Assembly (NCBI RefSeq): GCF_902506495.1
Contig: NZ_LR733264.1
Coordinates: forward strand, 806,001-870,000
Direction: 5' to 3'
Source of the DNA: Pseudomonas sp. 8O
GTDB lineage: Bacteria > Pseudomonadota > Gammaproteobacteria > Pseudomonadales > Pseudomonadaceae
Length of the DNA: 64,000 nt
Under the pieces are notes generated by a model. The model was not told the DNA's origin, searched no databases, and worked only from the letters and a program-made list of their open reading frames with translations. The translations under genes were made by a program, and so were the position numbers. Shown here piece by piece: positions 54,854 through 63,268 of the stretch (positions are counted from its first letter, which is position 1; the number at the start of each line of letters is the position of its first letter).

Positions 54854-56343
54854 GCTTGTCCGTACCGCCGCTCACAGTTGCCCTGCTGACTTACAACCGG
54901 CTGCACTACCTGAAAGAGTCCATCGAGGCGATCCTCACTCAGAGCTACCGCGAGTTTGAGCTGCTGGTGCTGGACAACTGCAGCACCGACGCTACCGGCG
55001 CATATATTCTGGGCTTGCAAGATCCGCGGATTCGCTATGTGCGTAACTCCGCCCACTACAGCTCTGTGGAGTTCAACTGCTGCTCTGCCTTCCACATTGC
55101 CATCGGCAAGCGTGTGATCGTGACCCATGACGACGACATCATGGAGCCCGATATGCTGGCGCAGCAGATGGCGTTTCTGGATGCCAATCCCGAAGTGCGC
55201 CTGGTCTGGAGCGCCGTCAGCGATATTGATCAGGATGGCCTGCCGATAGCGGGTAGTGTTGCCGAGCGGACGGAAGATCGCGTGTTCGCTCCCGGGCAGT
55301 ATATCGCCAGCTTTCTCAAGGAGCGGCTCTGGCCAATGCCCAGTGGCGTCATGCTGGAGCGAGCGTACCTGCCCAAGGTTTATTCGATGGCGTTGCCGTT
55401 TCGCGTCTTGCGGCAACAGGAAAATCCGATGGATGTAGCGGGAATCGCCGATGTGTTGCTGCCTGCTCGTGTCAACAGGCGCCATTTTATCGGGTTCATC
55501 GGTTCGCCTCTGCTCCGACGCCGTGTCCACACGAACCAGTTCTCTCATGTGGCAAGCCTGTCGCGTCCGGGGGTATATCTGTATCGGCGCCTGAAGAAGG
55601 TTGCCAGCGAGGTGCCCGGAGGGCGACCGGACGCCTTGCATTTCGATGCGTTCGTGGAGCGGTTCGAGATTCAGGAAGCGATCACCACGCAGGAGCGGTC
55701 TCTTGTCAGTAAACGCACTGCGGATAAAATCGCTCGGGCGGCCCGCAAGCTGAAGGCTACCGCCGATGTTTCCATCGACGCATTTCTTGCCGGCCTGCCG
55801 GTTGTAATGCTGCACAGCCTGCTCTCGCCGGCGGAGCGCTTTGACAGGTTGCAAACGTTGTCGGCGGAGGGGCACGGCAGTGCCACCCGACAACTGCTGC
55901 GCTGGGCGCAGCGGCATGCAGCCGATCCCGCTTCGAGTATTCTGGCGGCCGTTGCAAGGCGGCGGATCATCGTGTTCGGCAGCGCTTTTATCGCGGCACT
56001 GCTGGTGCTCGAGGCGCGCAAGAATGCTGGCGAGGTGGTCGCGTGCCTGGACTCCAATGTCAACCGACAGGGCAGGAGGCTCTTGGGTGTGCCTATCCAG
56101 CCGTTGAGTTGGATGCGTGATAATGTCCTGCCAGGGGATGTCATCGTGATGAGCTCCGAACGGGACCACGAGCATTACATCGAGGCCCTCATCAGGCAGA
56201 ACCTTGCCAGCGAGGTGCTGATCGTTTCCTGGAAAGACCTAGTGGACGTGCCTGTGCACGCTGTGGTGTCTGCTGTTGCGGAGCCGATGGACTCTGCTGG
56301 TCTTTCAACACGCGGTTCGCGGCCGATACTGGAACGGATCTGA
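54850..56343 (+). CDS. GT2 glycosyltransferase with C-terminal Rossmann module
   Basis: Protein of 497 residues. Seen: an N-terminal GT-A domain (about 1-230) starting PPLTVALLTYNRLHYLKESI, ELLVLDNCSTDATGAY and a metal-binding THDDDIMEPDML; a middle helical region; and a C-terminal segment (about 370-465) with RIIVFGSAFIAALLVLEA, ACLDSNVNRQGRRLLGVPI and DVIVMSSERDHEHYIEAL. That last segment is the same kind of module that ends the methyltransferases at 49250 and 52734. Inferred: transfers a sugar in glycan assembly. Start at ATG 54850 overlaps the FkbM gene. Confidence 0.83.
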   Translation: MSLSVPPLTVALLTYNRLHYLKESIEAILTQSYREFELLVLDNCSTDATGAYILGLQDPRIRYVRNSAHYSSVEFNCCSAFHIAIGKRVIVTHDDDIMEPDMLAQQMAFLDANPEVRLVWSAVSDIDQDGLPIAGSVAERTEDRVFAPGQYIASFLKERLWPMPSGVMLERAYLPKVYSMALPFRVLRQQENPMDVAGIADVLLPARVNRRHFIGFIGSPLLRRRVHTNQFSHVASLSRPGVYLYRRLKKVASEVPGGRPDALHFDAFVERFEIQEAITTQERSLVSKRTADKIARAARKLKATADVSIDAFLAGLPVVMLHSLLSPAERFDRLQTLSAEGHGSATRQLLRWAQRHAADPASSILAAVARRRIIVFGSAFIAALLVLEARKNAGEVVACLDSNVNRQGRRLLGVPIQPLSWMRDNVLPGDVIVMSSERDHEHYIEALIRQNLASEVLIVSWKDLVDVPVHAVVSAVAEPMDSAGLSTRGSRPILERI

Positions 56344-56441
56344 GCCTGGCCGGGATACAAGACGGATTGATATCCGCGCCCGTTCAGTCGCCAATCGACA
56401 ACCAAACAAAATTTGATAGCTCCAACCTAGGTGGGAACAGC

Positions 56442-59400
56442 ATGACGGACTGGGCTTTGATCGCGGGGGGCCGTTGCAAGCAACCCTGGCAGGTGGGAAT
56501 TGCCGGCTTCGATACGAATGCCCAACAGGTGTTCCTGTTGTCCGAAGATGATTGGGGCAGCCTCAAGCAGCAGATGCCGCTTGAGCCCTTGGCGAGCTAC
56601 GCACGAGGCAATGGTCTGTCCTTCGAGCGCCTCACCCATGCAGCGCTTGCCGGGTGCGATGGGCTGTTGCTGATCGCTAGCGAGTATCGCGATCAGGTAG
56701 TGCTCAGTCCGGCTCCCGGACAGCGTCGTTATCTGGTCTTGCAGGAGTGCTCCGAGCGGGACGGCTTAGAAAACGAGGCAACCTTCGCCAAGCTGTTTCT
56801 GCCAATGTCGGTCCATCATTATGATGAGCGACTGATCTCCCTCAACCCTCATACCCTCACCGATCCTGCTTGCGCGGATTCTGCACAGTGGGCGATCGCC
56901 CGGGATGCCGACGAGCGTGACTACTCTCGGCTATACAGTCGCTCGGCGGATTTCTGGATTCATCGCGTGACATCAGCCGTCGCCGCCGATGCCGCGACAG
57001 TACGCGGTGACGAACCACTGCTCAGCGTTATCATCCCGACCTATAACTACGGGCGCTTTCTCGGGCAGTGCATTCAATCGGTGCTGGACCAGGGGGTGGA
57101 TGACATCGAGATTCTGGTGTTGGACAACGCGTCCACCGACGATACCTCGCAGGTCATGAGTGCATTTGCCGGTGATTCGCGTGTTCGCTACATGCGCAAT
57201 CGTTATAACTATGGGCCAGGTTTCAACTGGCGCAATGGTATGTGGATAGCCAAGGGGCGCTACATTACTTTCTTATCGGCGGACGACTACTTCAACCCTG
57301 GTCATCTTTCGAGCCTCCTGCCAACCCTGGAGCGGCAGCCCCATGTCGCAGTGGGTTATACCAGTATCCGCTGGGTCGACGGGAGTGGGCAGCCCCTGAA
57401 TCAGCCCCGTCATCCGGGGTACCGCAATGGCGACTATGTGGGTGGGCGTAACGAAGTCGCTGACCTGCTGATCCATGATTGTTACATGGCGCCTTCCGCC
57501 GTCATCTATCGCCGAAAAGCCTTCTGCAGCACCTGGCGACCGGAGAAGACCTACAGTGCCGGCGACTGGGAAATGGTCGTGCAGATGGCCGAGCGTTACC
57601 CCGACTTTGTTTACGTGGATGCCCCCGGGGTCAGCTATCGCTGGCATGGCGGGCAGGAGTCGACTCGTTTCTACGCCTCATCCGAACCTTTGGCTGCGCA
57701 CCTTGCAATTGTTCAGGGCGTGTTCAATCGCAATGCGGAACGTTGCCTGAGGGGGCGCGAGCGTGAGGTGGCGGCGCACATCAGTCGCCGGCTTGCCCTG
57801 TATCCAGAGGAACAGCATTCGGCGTTGGGTCAGCAAGCCCGCCAGCTCTGTGAGCGCCTGGAGGATTTGGCTCGTCTAGGGGAGGAGGCACTTTTCTCCA
57901 TCATCCTGACCACTTACAACCGCCCCGGATTGCTCCGCCATGCCCTGGCCAGCCTGGGCGAACAGAGCCTGCGCGACTTCGAGGTGATTTTGGTCAACGA
58001 CCATGGTGATCCGGTCGAGTCGCTGCTGGCGGAGTTCGACTTTCCTATCACTTACCTCTACCAAGGGCGCAACCAAGGGCTGTCGGCGGCGCGTAACGCG
58101 GGGCTCAGGCTGGCGCGGGGGCGCTACATCTGTTACCTGGACGATGACGATCTCTATCTGCCCGAGCACCTCGCGTGTCTGGCTGACGCGTTCGAGCGCC
58201 AGCCACAGAGCGTGGTCTACGCCGGGGTCGAGTACATCAGCGAGCGACTTGAGGGGGATACGCGCATTGAGCTTGGTCGCCAGGCACCTTTCTCCCACGA
58301 GATCTTCGACAGAGAGCGGTTGTTCGTCCAGAACTACATTCCGGTCAACACCTGGGCTCATCCGCGCAGCATGCTGGCAGAGGTCGGTGAGTTCGATACC
58401 AGCCTGACGGCGTTCGAGGACTGGGACATGCTGCTGCGCCTGGCGGCCCGCTATCCCTTCGTGCATCTGCCTGGCGTAACCGCCGAGGTGCATTTGCGGG
58501 ACGCACCGAATACCGGGTCGGACCACATGCTTGGACGTGAGCAGAAGAACTTTGGCGCTCTGTATCAGGAAATGTACCGCCGCCATTCTGATCTTGGCAG
58601 CGATAGGGTACGTGCTGGCCGCGAGGAAATGCTGGGACGTTTCGGTTTAGGCGATGGTACTCGGCAGCCGCGCAAGGCTGGTTTGCAGGACTGGTTGCAA
58701 GCGCGAGAGCTAAACTCGACTCAACAGCGGTTGGTGGACGAGCGCCTGCAGGAGCATGCGGGTGGTCCTTGCATCGGTGTAGTTGTGCTGGACCTGAAGG
58801 GCGACGATGAGGGTGTCGTACGGACGTTGGAATCCCTGCATCCGTCTCGCAATGGCTACGCCAATCTTTATCCGTTGCTTCTATCCGTCGGCCAATCGGC
58901 GAAGGACTGGCAAGGCCATAGGATCAGCGTGACCTCCGACACCTGGGTGATCACCCTTAATCAGGTGTTACAGGAAGCAGAGTGCGATTGGCTGGTGCTG
59001 GTCAATCCCGGCGAGACATTCACAGTCAATGGTCTGCTGATGGCGAGCCTGGAGTTACTGACGGCTCCCGATTGTCGAGCGGTGTACTGCGATCAGGTAT
59101 ACCGCCAGGACAACGCAGGACTGGGTGTCGGTTTCCGTCCAGCATTCAATCTGGACTACCTGTTGAGCTTTCCCGCTGGTATGGCCCATCACTGGCTGTT
59201 CCGTCGAGATATTCTGCTTCAGGCTGGTGGGTTCGATGACACGCTGCCCCGTGCCATCGAGCTGGACATGATACTTCGGCTCATCAATGTTGGCGGCCTT
59301 GCCGGGCTAGGTCATATCGCTGAGCCGCTGCTGATTACCGATGCGCCGGTGCTCTCGGACGTTGAGGATGAGCGTCTGGCGATCCTGCGGCACCTGCAGT

Positions 59401-61304
59401 TGCGGGGCTATGAGTCGCCGCAGATAGACTCGATTCAACCGGGGCAGTATCGCATTCGTTATGAGCATTCCCGGCGGCCCCTGGTGTCGGTGCTGCTCCT
59501 GGCGGGCAGTCAGTTATCGCAGCTGCAGCGCTGCGTGGAAAGCTTGTTGGAAAGTACTCGCTATCCACATTACGAACTGCTGTTGATAGAGAGCGACCCA
59601 TCGGCGAGTGAGGTTCGTGACTGGCTGACCGCGCTGGCTGGGTTGGGTGAGGCCCGCTTGAGGGCGGTTTGGCCGGATGAGTCGCAGTTGCGTGCAGCCG
59701 CAGCTCTGAATTTTGCGGCGGTCCAGGCCAAAGGCGATTTTCTGCTGATGTTGTCGCCGGAAACGGCGGTGATTGACGATCAGTGGCTGGACGAGTTGGT
59801 CAACCACGCTCTTCGGCCGGAAGTGGGGGTGGTCGGCGCCAAGCTAATTGCATCGGATGGCTCGATTCGTCATGCCGGCCTGGTTCTCGGGCTGGATGGG
59901 CCGGTGGGATTTCCGTTTGTGGGCGAGGGGCTGGACGCGCCCGGTTACATGCAGCGCCTGCGGGTGGATCAGGATTACAGTGCTGTCAGTCGCGAATGTC
60001 TGATGATCGGCCGTGAGCTCTACGCTGAGTTGGCTGGTTGTGCGGATGATCTGCCCGATCGTTACCTCGATACTGATCTTTGCCTACGAGCGCTCCAGGC
60101 CGGCTATCTCACTGTGTGGGCGGCCAATGCGAAGCTAATGCTGGACGCCAGCTCGATGCCAACTGCCAGTGCAGAGGAGCAGGATGCCTTGTATGCACGC
60201 TGGTTGTCCGTGCTGGCCAGGGACCCTGCGTACAACCCGAATTTTTCCCTGGTGCAGTCCGGTGGATTCAAACTTGCCGATCCCGGCCTGGCTTGGCGCC
60301 CGTTGGAGTCTTGGCGCCCGTTGCCCCGGGTCCTTGCGCATCCGGCTGATCTCTTCGGCTGTGGTCATTACCGGATCGTCCAGCCATTTAAGGCGCTAGA
60401 GGATGCCGGTCTGGTTGAGGGTGCCATGTCCACCAGTCTTCTGCCGCTGACCGAGCTGGAGCGCTTCCAGCCCGACGTCATTCTGTTACAGCGTCAGGTC
60501 GGTGCTGAGCGACTGGCAGCTATGCAGCGAATGAAGGCGTTTTCATCGGCGTTCAAAGTCTACGAGCTGGATGATTATCTACCCAACCTGCCGCTGAAAA
60601 ATGCCCATCGTCAGCATATGCCCAAGGATATCCTGCGTTCGTTGCGTCAGGGCTTTGCGTGTGTTGATCGCTTGGTGGTCTCCACCGAGGCGTTAGCCGA
60701 AGCGTTTGTCGGCATGCATGAGCGGATCAGGATCGTCCACAACAGGTTGCCCAGCCACTGGTGGGGTAATTTGCAAAGCTGCCGTCGAACCTCTGCCCGG
60801 CCTCGAGTCGGCTGGGCCGGGGGAGCAGGTCACAGCGGCGATCTAGAGATGATCGTCGATGTCGTCAAGGAATTGGCCAGCGAGGTGGACTGGGTGTTTT
60901 TTGGAATGTGCCCAGAGGTAATTCGACCCTTCGTAAAAGAGTTTCACTCAGGCGTTGATATCACCCGTTATCCCCAGGCTCTTGCCGCGCTGAATTTGGA
61001 CCTTGCCCTCGCGCCTGTTGAGCAGAATCTATTCAATGAGTGTAAGAGCAATCTACGCTTGCTGGAGTATGGCGCCTGTGGCATCCCGGTGATATGCAGT
61101 GATGTACGCTGCTATCAGGATGGGCTGCCCGTCATGCGGGTTAAGAACCGCTTCCGTGATTGGGTTGACGCCATACGCATGCACATAACCGACCTTGACG
61201 CCTGTGCCCAGGCGGGTGATGCATTGCGCAGTGCCGTGCACTGTGACTGGATGCTTGAAGGGCCGGGCCTACAAGCCTGGCGGACAGCCTGGCTTCCTGA
61301 CTGA
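56442..61304 (+). CDS. Giant multidomain glycosyltransferase, candidate flagellin glycosyltransferase (Fgt-like)
   Basis: Protein of 1620 residues adjacent to fliC. Seen: a unique N-terminus (about 1-190); GT2 domain 1 (about 193-400, LLSVIIPTYNYG, SADDYF with D281-D282); GT2 domain 2 (about 485-730, FSIILTTYNRP, YLDDDDLY with D567-D570); two weaker GT2-like segments (about 780-990 and 1020-1250) in which the DXD is replaced by NPGE and SPET; and a C-terminal GT-B-like domain (about 1294-1620) with GCGHYRIVQPF, YELDDYLPNLPLKN, VGWAGGAGHSGD and LLEYGACGIPVICSD. Known: large multidomain Fgt proteins next to fliC glycosylate flagellin in P. aeruginosa and P. syringae. Start at ATG 56442 with AGGTGGGA upstream; a TTG at 56367 is less likely. 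Followed by a strong terminator. Confidence 0.82.
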   Translation: MTDWALIAGGRCKQPWQVGIAGFDTNAQQVFLLSEDDWGSLKQQMPLEPLASYARGNGLSFERLTHAALAGCDGLLLIASEYRDQVVLSPAPGQRRYLVLQECSERDGLENEATFAKLFLPMSVHHYDERLISLNPHTLTDPACADSAQWAIARDADERDYSRLYSRSADFWIHRVTSAVAADAATVRGDEPLLSVIIPTYNYGRFLGQCIQSVLDQGVDDIEILVLDNASTDDTSQVMSAFAGDSRVRYMRNRYNYGPGFNWRNGMWIAKGRYITFLSADDYFNPGHLSSLLPTLERQPHVAVGYTSIRWVDGSGQPLNQPRHPGYRNGDYVGGRNEVADLLIHDCYMAPSAVIYRRKAFCSTWRPEKTYSAGDWEMVVQMAERYPDFVYVDAPGVSYRWHGGQESTRFYASSEPLAAHLAIVQGVFNRNAERCLRGREREVAAHISRRLALYPEEQHSALGQQARQLCERLEDLARLGEEALFSIILTTYNRPGLLRHALASLGEQSLRDFEVILVNDHGDPVESLLAEFDFPITYLYQGRNQGLSAARNAGLRLARGRYICYLDDDDLYLPEHLACLADAFERQPQSVVYAGVEYISERLEGDTRIELGRQAPFSHEIFDRERLFVQNYIPVNTWAHPRSMLAEVGEFDTSLTAFEDWDMLLRLAARYPFVHLPGVTAEVHLRDAPNTGSDHMLGREQKNFGALYQEMYRRHSDLGSDRVRAGREEMLGRFGLGDGTRQPRKAGLQDWLQARELNSTQQRLVDERLQEHAGGPCIGVVVLDLKGDDEGVVRTLESLHPSRNGYANLYPLLLSVGQSAKDWQGHRISVTSDTWVITLNQVLQEAECDWLVLVNPGETFTVNGLLMASLELLTAPDCRAVYCDQVYRQDNAGLGVGFRPAFNLDYLLSFPAGMAHHWLFRRDILLQAGGFDDTLPRAIELDMILRLINVGGLAGLGHIAEPLLITDAPVLSDVEDERLAILRHLQLRGYESPQIDSIQPGQYRIRYEHSRRPLVSVLLLAGSQLSQLQRCVESLLESTRYPHYELLLIESDPSASEVRDWLTALAGLGEARLRAVWPDESQLRAAAALNFAAVQAKGDFLLMLSPETAVIDDQWLDELVNHALRPEVGVVGAKLIASDGSIRHAGLVLGLDGPVGFPFVGEGLDAPGYMQRLRVDQDYSAVSRECLMIGRELYAELAGCADDLPDRYLDTDLCLRALQAGYLTVWAANAKLMLDASSMPTASAEEQDALYARWLSVLARDPAYNPNFSLVQSGGFKLADPGLAWRPLESWRPLPRVLAHPADLFGCGHYRIVQPFKALEDAGLVEGAMSTSLLPLTELERFQPDVILLQRQVGAERLAAMQRMKAFSSAFKVYELDDYLPNLPLKNAHRQHMPKDILRSLRQGFACVDRLVVSTEALAEAFVGMHERIRIVHNRLPSHWWGNLQSCRRTSARPRVGWAGGAGHSGDLEMIVDVVKELASEVDWVFFGMCPEVIRPFVKEFHSGVDITRYPQALAALNLDLALAPVEQNLFNECKSNLRLLEYGACGIPVICSDVRCYQDGLPVMRVKNRFRDWVDAIRMHITDLDACAQAGDALRSAVHCDWMLEGPGLQAWRTAWLPD

Positions 61305-61314
61305 ACAGGTTCCC

Positions 61315-61349
61315 GCATCAGGCCGCTTTCGAGCGGCCTGATGCGTTTT
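61315..61349 (+). terminator. Strong Rho-independent terminator after the glycan island
   Basis: Perfect 13-bp stem GCATCAGGCCGCT / AGCGGCCTGATGC capped by a TTCG tetraloop and followed by GTTTTC, 10 bp past the glycosyltransferase stop. It isolates the island from fliC. Confidence 0.9.
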
Positions 61350-61452
61350 CAGATGTGGCTAAAGCTGGGCCTGATCGTGCCGATAGACCTGACGTGAATT
61401 AGGAGTGCGTTGGCGCTGTCAAGGCAGGAAGAAATTTTTTTTCACTTGGCCC

Positions 61453-61479
61453 TAAAGCTCCTGCCGCACAAGCCGATAA
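61453..61479 (+). promoter_or_regulatory. Sigma-28 (FliA) promoter of fliC
   Basis: TAAAGCTC, 11-bp spacer, GCCGATAA: exact -10 and a -35 with the key TAAAG intact. It lies 97 bp upstream of the fliC ATG, leaving a leader of about 90 nt, in the 271-bp gene-free region 61305-61575. Confidence 0.92.
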
Positions 61480-61575
61480 GCAATACGAATGCGAACTCAA
61501 TGGCTGTCTGAGAACTGCAGAATCGGGTTTCGCAGCCTCAGACAAACAAGCTAGGTCCGATGGAGGACATACATC

Positions 61576-62730
61576 ATGGCTCTTACAGTCAACACGAACA
61601 TTGCTTCCCTCAACACTCAGCGTAACTTGAACAGCTCGTCCAAGGCGTTGGACACCTCCTTGCAGCGCCTGTCCACGGGTTCGCGTATCAACAGCGCCAA
61701 AGACGACGCTGCCGGCCTGCAGATTTCCAACCGTCTGAGCAGCCAGATCAACGGCCTCAACGTTGCAGTGAAGAACTCCAACGACGGCATCTCCATGGCG
61801 CAGACTGCTGAAGGTGCTTTGCAGCAGTCCACCAGCATTCTGCAGCGCATGCGTGACCTGGCCTTGCAATCGGCCAACGGTTCCAACAGTGACGAAGAGC
61901 GTAAGGCGCTCAACTCGGAAGTTACCGAGCTGAAGAAGGAACTGAACCGTATCTCCAATACCACCACATTCGGTGGCAAGAAGTTGCTGGACGGTTCTTT
62001 CGAAACCACTACCTTCCAAGTGGGTAGCGCAGCAAACGAAACCATCAGCGTCAAGATTGACGAGATGAGCACCGACTCGTTGACCGGCAAGTACTATGAG
62101 GGCGATGTCGCGGCTGTCACGGGTACTGCCACGGCTTCTGGTACCGCGTCGGTATCGATGACCGTAGATGGCAAGACCGTAACCGTTGAAACCACCATTG
62201 CCAGCGGCACTACTGCTGTTCAGGCTGCCCGCCAGTTGGGCGCGGCAATCAACGATGCCAACCTGGGTGTGGGTGCTTTCGTCGACGACACTGGCGCGAT
62301 GAAAATCATCTCGCAAGACAAGGATGGCAGCAACGAATTGACCGCTCTGACCATCACTGGTGCTCCTGCTGGCCTTACCACTGGTGCCTACACGGCTGCC
62401 ACGGCGGTAACGACTGACAAGATTTCCGACATTGATGTCAGTAGCGTGCAGAACTCTCAGGAAGCGGTATTGGTCATCGATCAGGCGATCCAGTCAATCG
62501 ATTCCCAGCGAGCAGACCTCGGTGCGGTGCAGAACCGTTTCGAGAACACCATCGGCAACTTGCAGAATATCGCGGAGAACGTGTCGGCAGCTCGCGGCCG
62601 TATCCAGGATACTGACTTCGCTGCCGAAACTGCTAACCTGAGCAAGAATCAGGTGCTGCAACAGGCCGGTACGGCTATCCTGGCCCAGGCCAACCAGTTG
62701 CCACAGGCCGTACTCAGCCTGCTGGGCTAA
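61576..62730 (+). CDS. fliC: Flagellin FliC
   Basis: Filament subunit of 384 residues, close to the short a-type flagellins. Seen: conserved D0/D1 N-terminus [20 protein letters not shown] and [37 protein letters not shown] (the TLR5-recognised segment in related flagellins), a short variable centre (about 165-290), and C-terminal [20 protein letters not shown] followed by AVLSLLG. The centre holds a loop at about 181-195 made almost entirely of Thr, Ala, Gly and Ser, a plausible O-glycosylation zone. GGAGG is 9 nt before the ATG. Transcribed from the sigma-28 promoter. Confidence 0.96.
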   Translation: MALTVNTNIASLNTQRNLNSSSKALDTSLQRLSTGSRINSAKDDAAGLQISNRLSSQINGLNVAVKNSNDGISMAQTAEGALQQSTSILQRMRDLALQSANGSNSDEERKALNSEVTELKKELNRISNTTTFGGKKLLDGSFETTTFQVGSAANETISVKIDEMSTDSLTGKYYEGDVAAVTGTATASGTASVSMTVDGKTVTVETTIASGTTAVQAARQLGAAINDANLGVGAFVDDTGAMKIISQDKDGSNELTALTITGAPAGLTTGAYTAATAVTTDKISDIDVSSVQNSQEAVLVIDQAIQSIDSQRADLGAVQNRFENTIGNLQNIAENVSAARGRIQDTDFAAETANLSKNQVLQQAGTAILAQANQLPQAVLSLLG

Positions 62731-62745
62731 GTCGACAGGCGGCGC

Positions 62746-62780
62746 CAATGGGGGGAAAGGCATGACCTTTTCCCCCATTG
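62746..62780 (+). terminator. Long hairpin between fliC and flaG, possible attenuating terminator
   Basis: CAATGGGGGGAAAGG pairs with CCTTTTCCCCCATTG (one mismatch, 5-nt loop), 16 bp after the fliC stop. The right arm carries a TTTT but the run after the stem is not T-rich, so partial termination or 3'-end stabilisation of fliC mRNA is more likely than a full stop. It would lower flaG-fliD expression relative to fliC. Confidence 0.6.
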
Positions 62781-62801
62781 CCTCGTTGTGAGGAAAAAGA
62801 A

Positions 62802-63185
62802 ATGAACATTGACTCAGTGCATGATTGGCTGAAGCCGGCAGCGGCACAAGGGCAGTCTGTCAAGACTCGTCCAAGTGAGCTTTCCGACTCTGTGGCCAAG
62901 GAATCGCTGTCGCCAGGCAAAGATTCTGTTGTAGAACCGGAGCGTGATGCTGCTGCAATTACCCGTGCAGAGGTAGAAGAGGCTGTCAGTAACATTCAGG
63001 AGTTCGTTCAGTCTGTTCGTCGTGACATCAACTTCTCGCTGGATGACGGTAATGGGCGAGTCGTGGTCAAGGTTACGGACGCCGGCTCGGGAGATGTTAT
63101 CCGACAGATTCCGTCCGAAGAGGCGCTTCGCCTTGCAGAAAACCTAACGGAAGTACGCAGCTTGCTGTTCAATGCAGAGGCATGA
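62802..63185 (+). CDS. flaG: FlaG-family flagellar protein
   Basis: Protein of 127 residues. Seen: a polar, low-complexity N-terminus and a FlaG domain (about 55-125) with EEAVSNIQEFVQSVRRDINF and VVVKVTDAGSGDVIRQIPSE followed by EALRLAENL. Known: FlaG influences filament length and lies between fliC and fliD in many Pseudomonas; the biochemical role is not settled. AGGA precedes the ATG at 62802; the longer frame upstream overlaps the hairpin. Confidence 0.92.
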   Translation: MNIDSVHDWLKPAAAQGQSVKTRPSELSDSVAKESLSPGKDSVVEPERDAAAITRAEVEEAVSNIQEFVQSVRRDINFSLDDGNGRVVVKVTDAGSGDVIRQIPSEEALRLAENLTEVRSLLFNAEA

Positions 63186-63268
63186 TGCGCTGGTATGGTT
63201 CTTGAATGCTTGAGTGCATCGGCGCGTGATAAGCGTGCTACTGCCAATTTCATGACGAGGTAATCACT

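Noticed and set aside
42117..61304. Island as a plain O-antigen locus
   Set aside because: No wzx, wzy, wzz or undecaprenyl-phosphate sugar transferase gene is present, and the position between flgL and fliC favours flagellin. It is not excluded that the sugars are shared with O-antigen.
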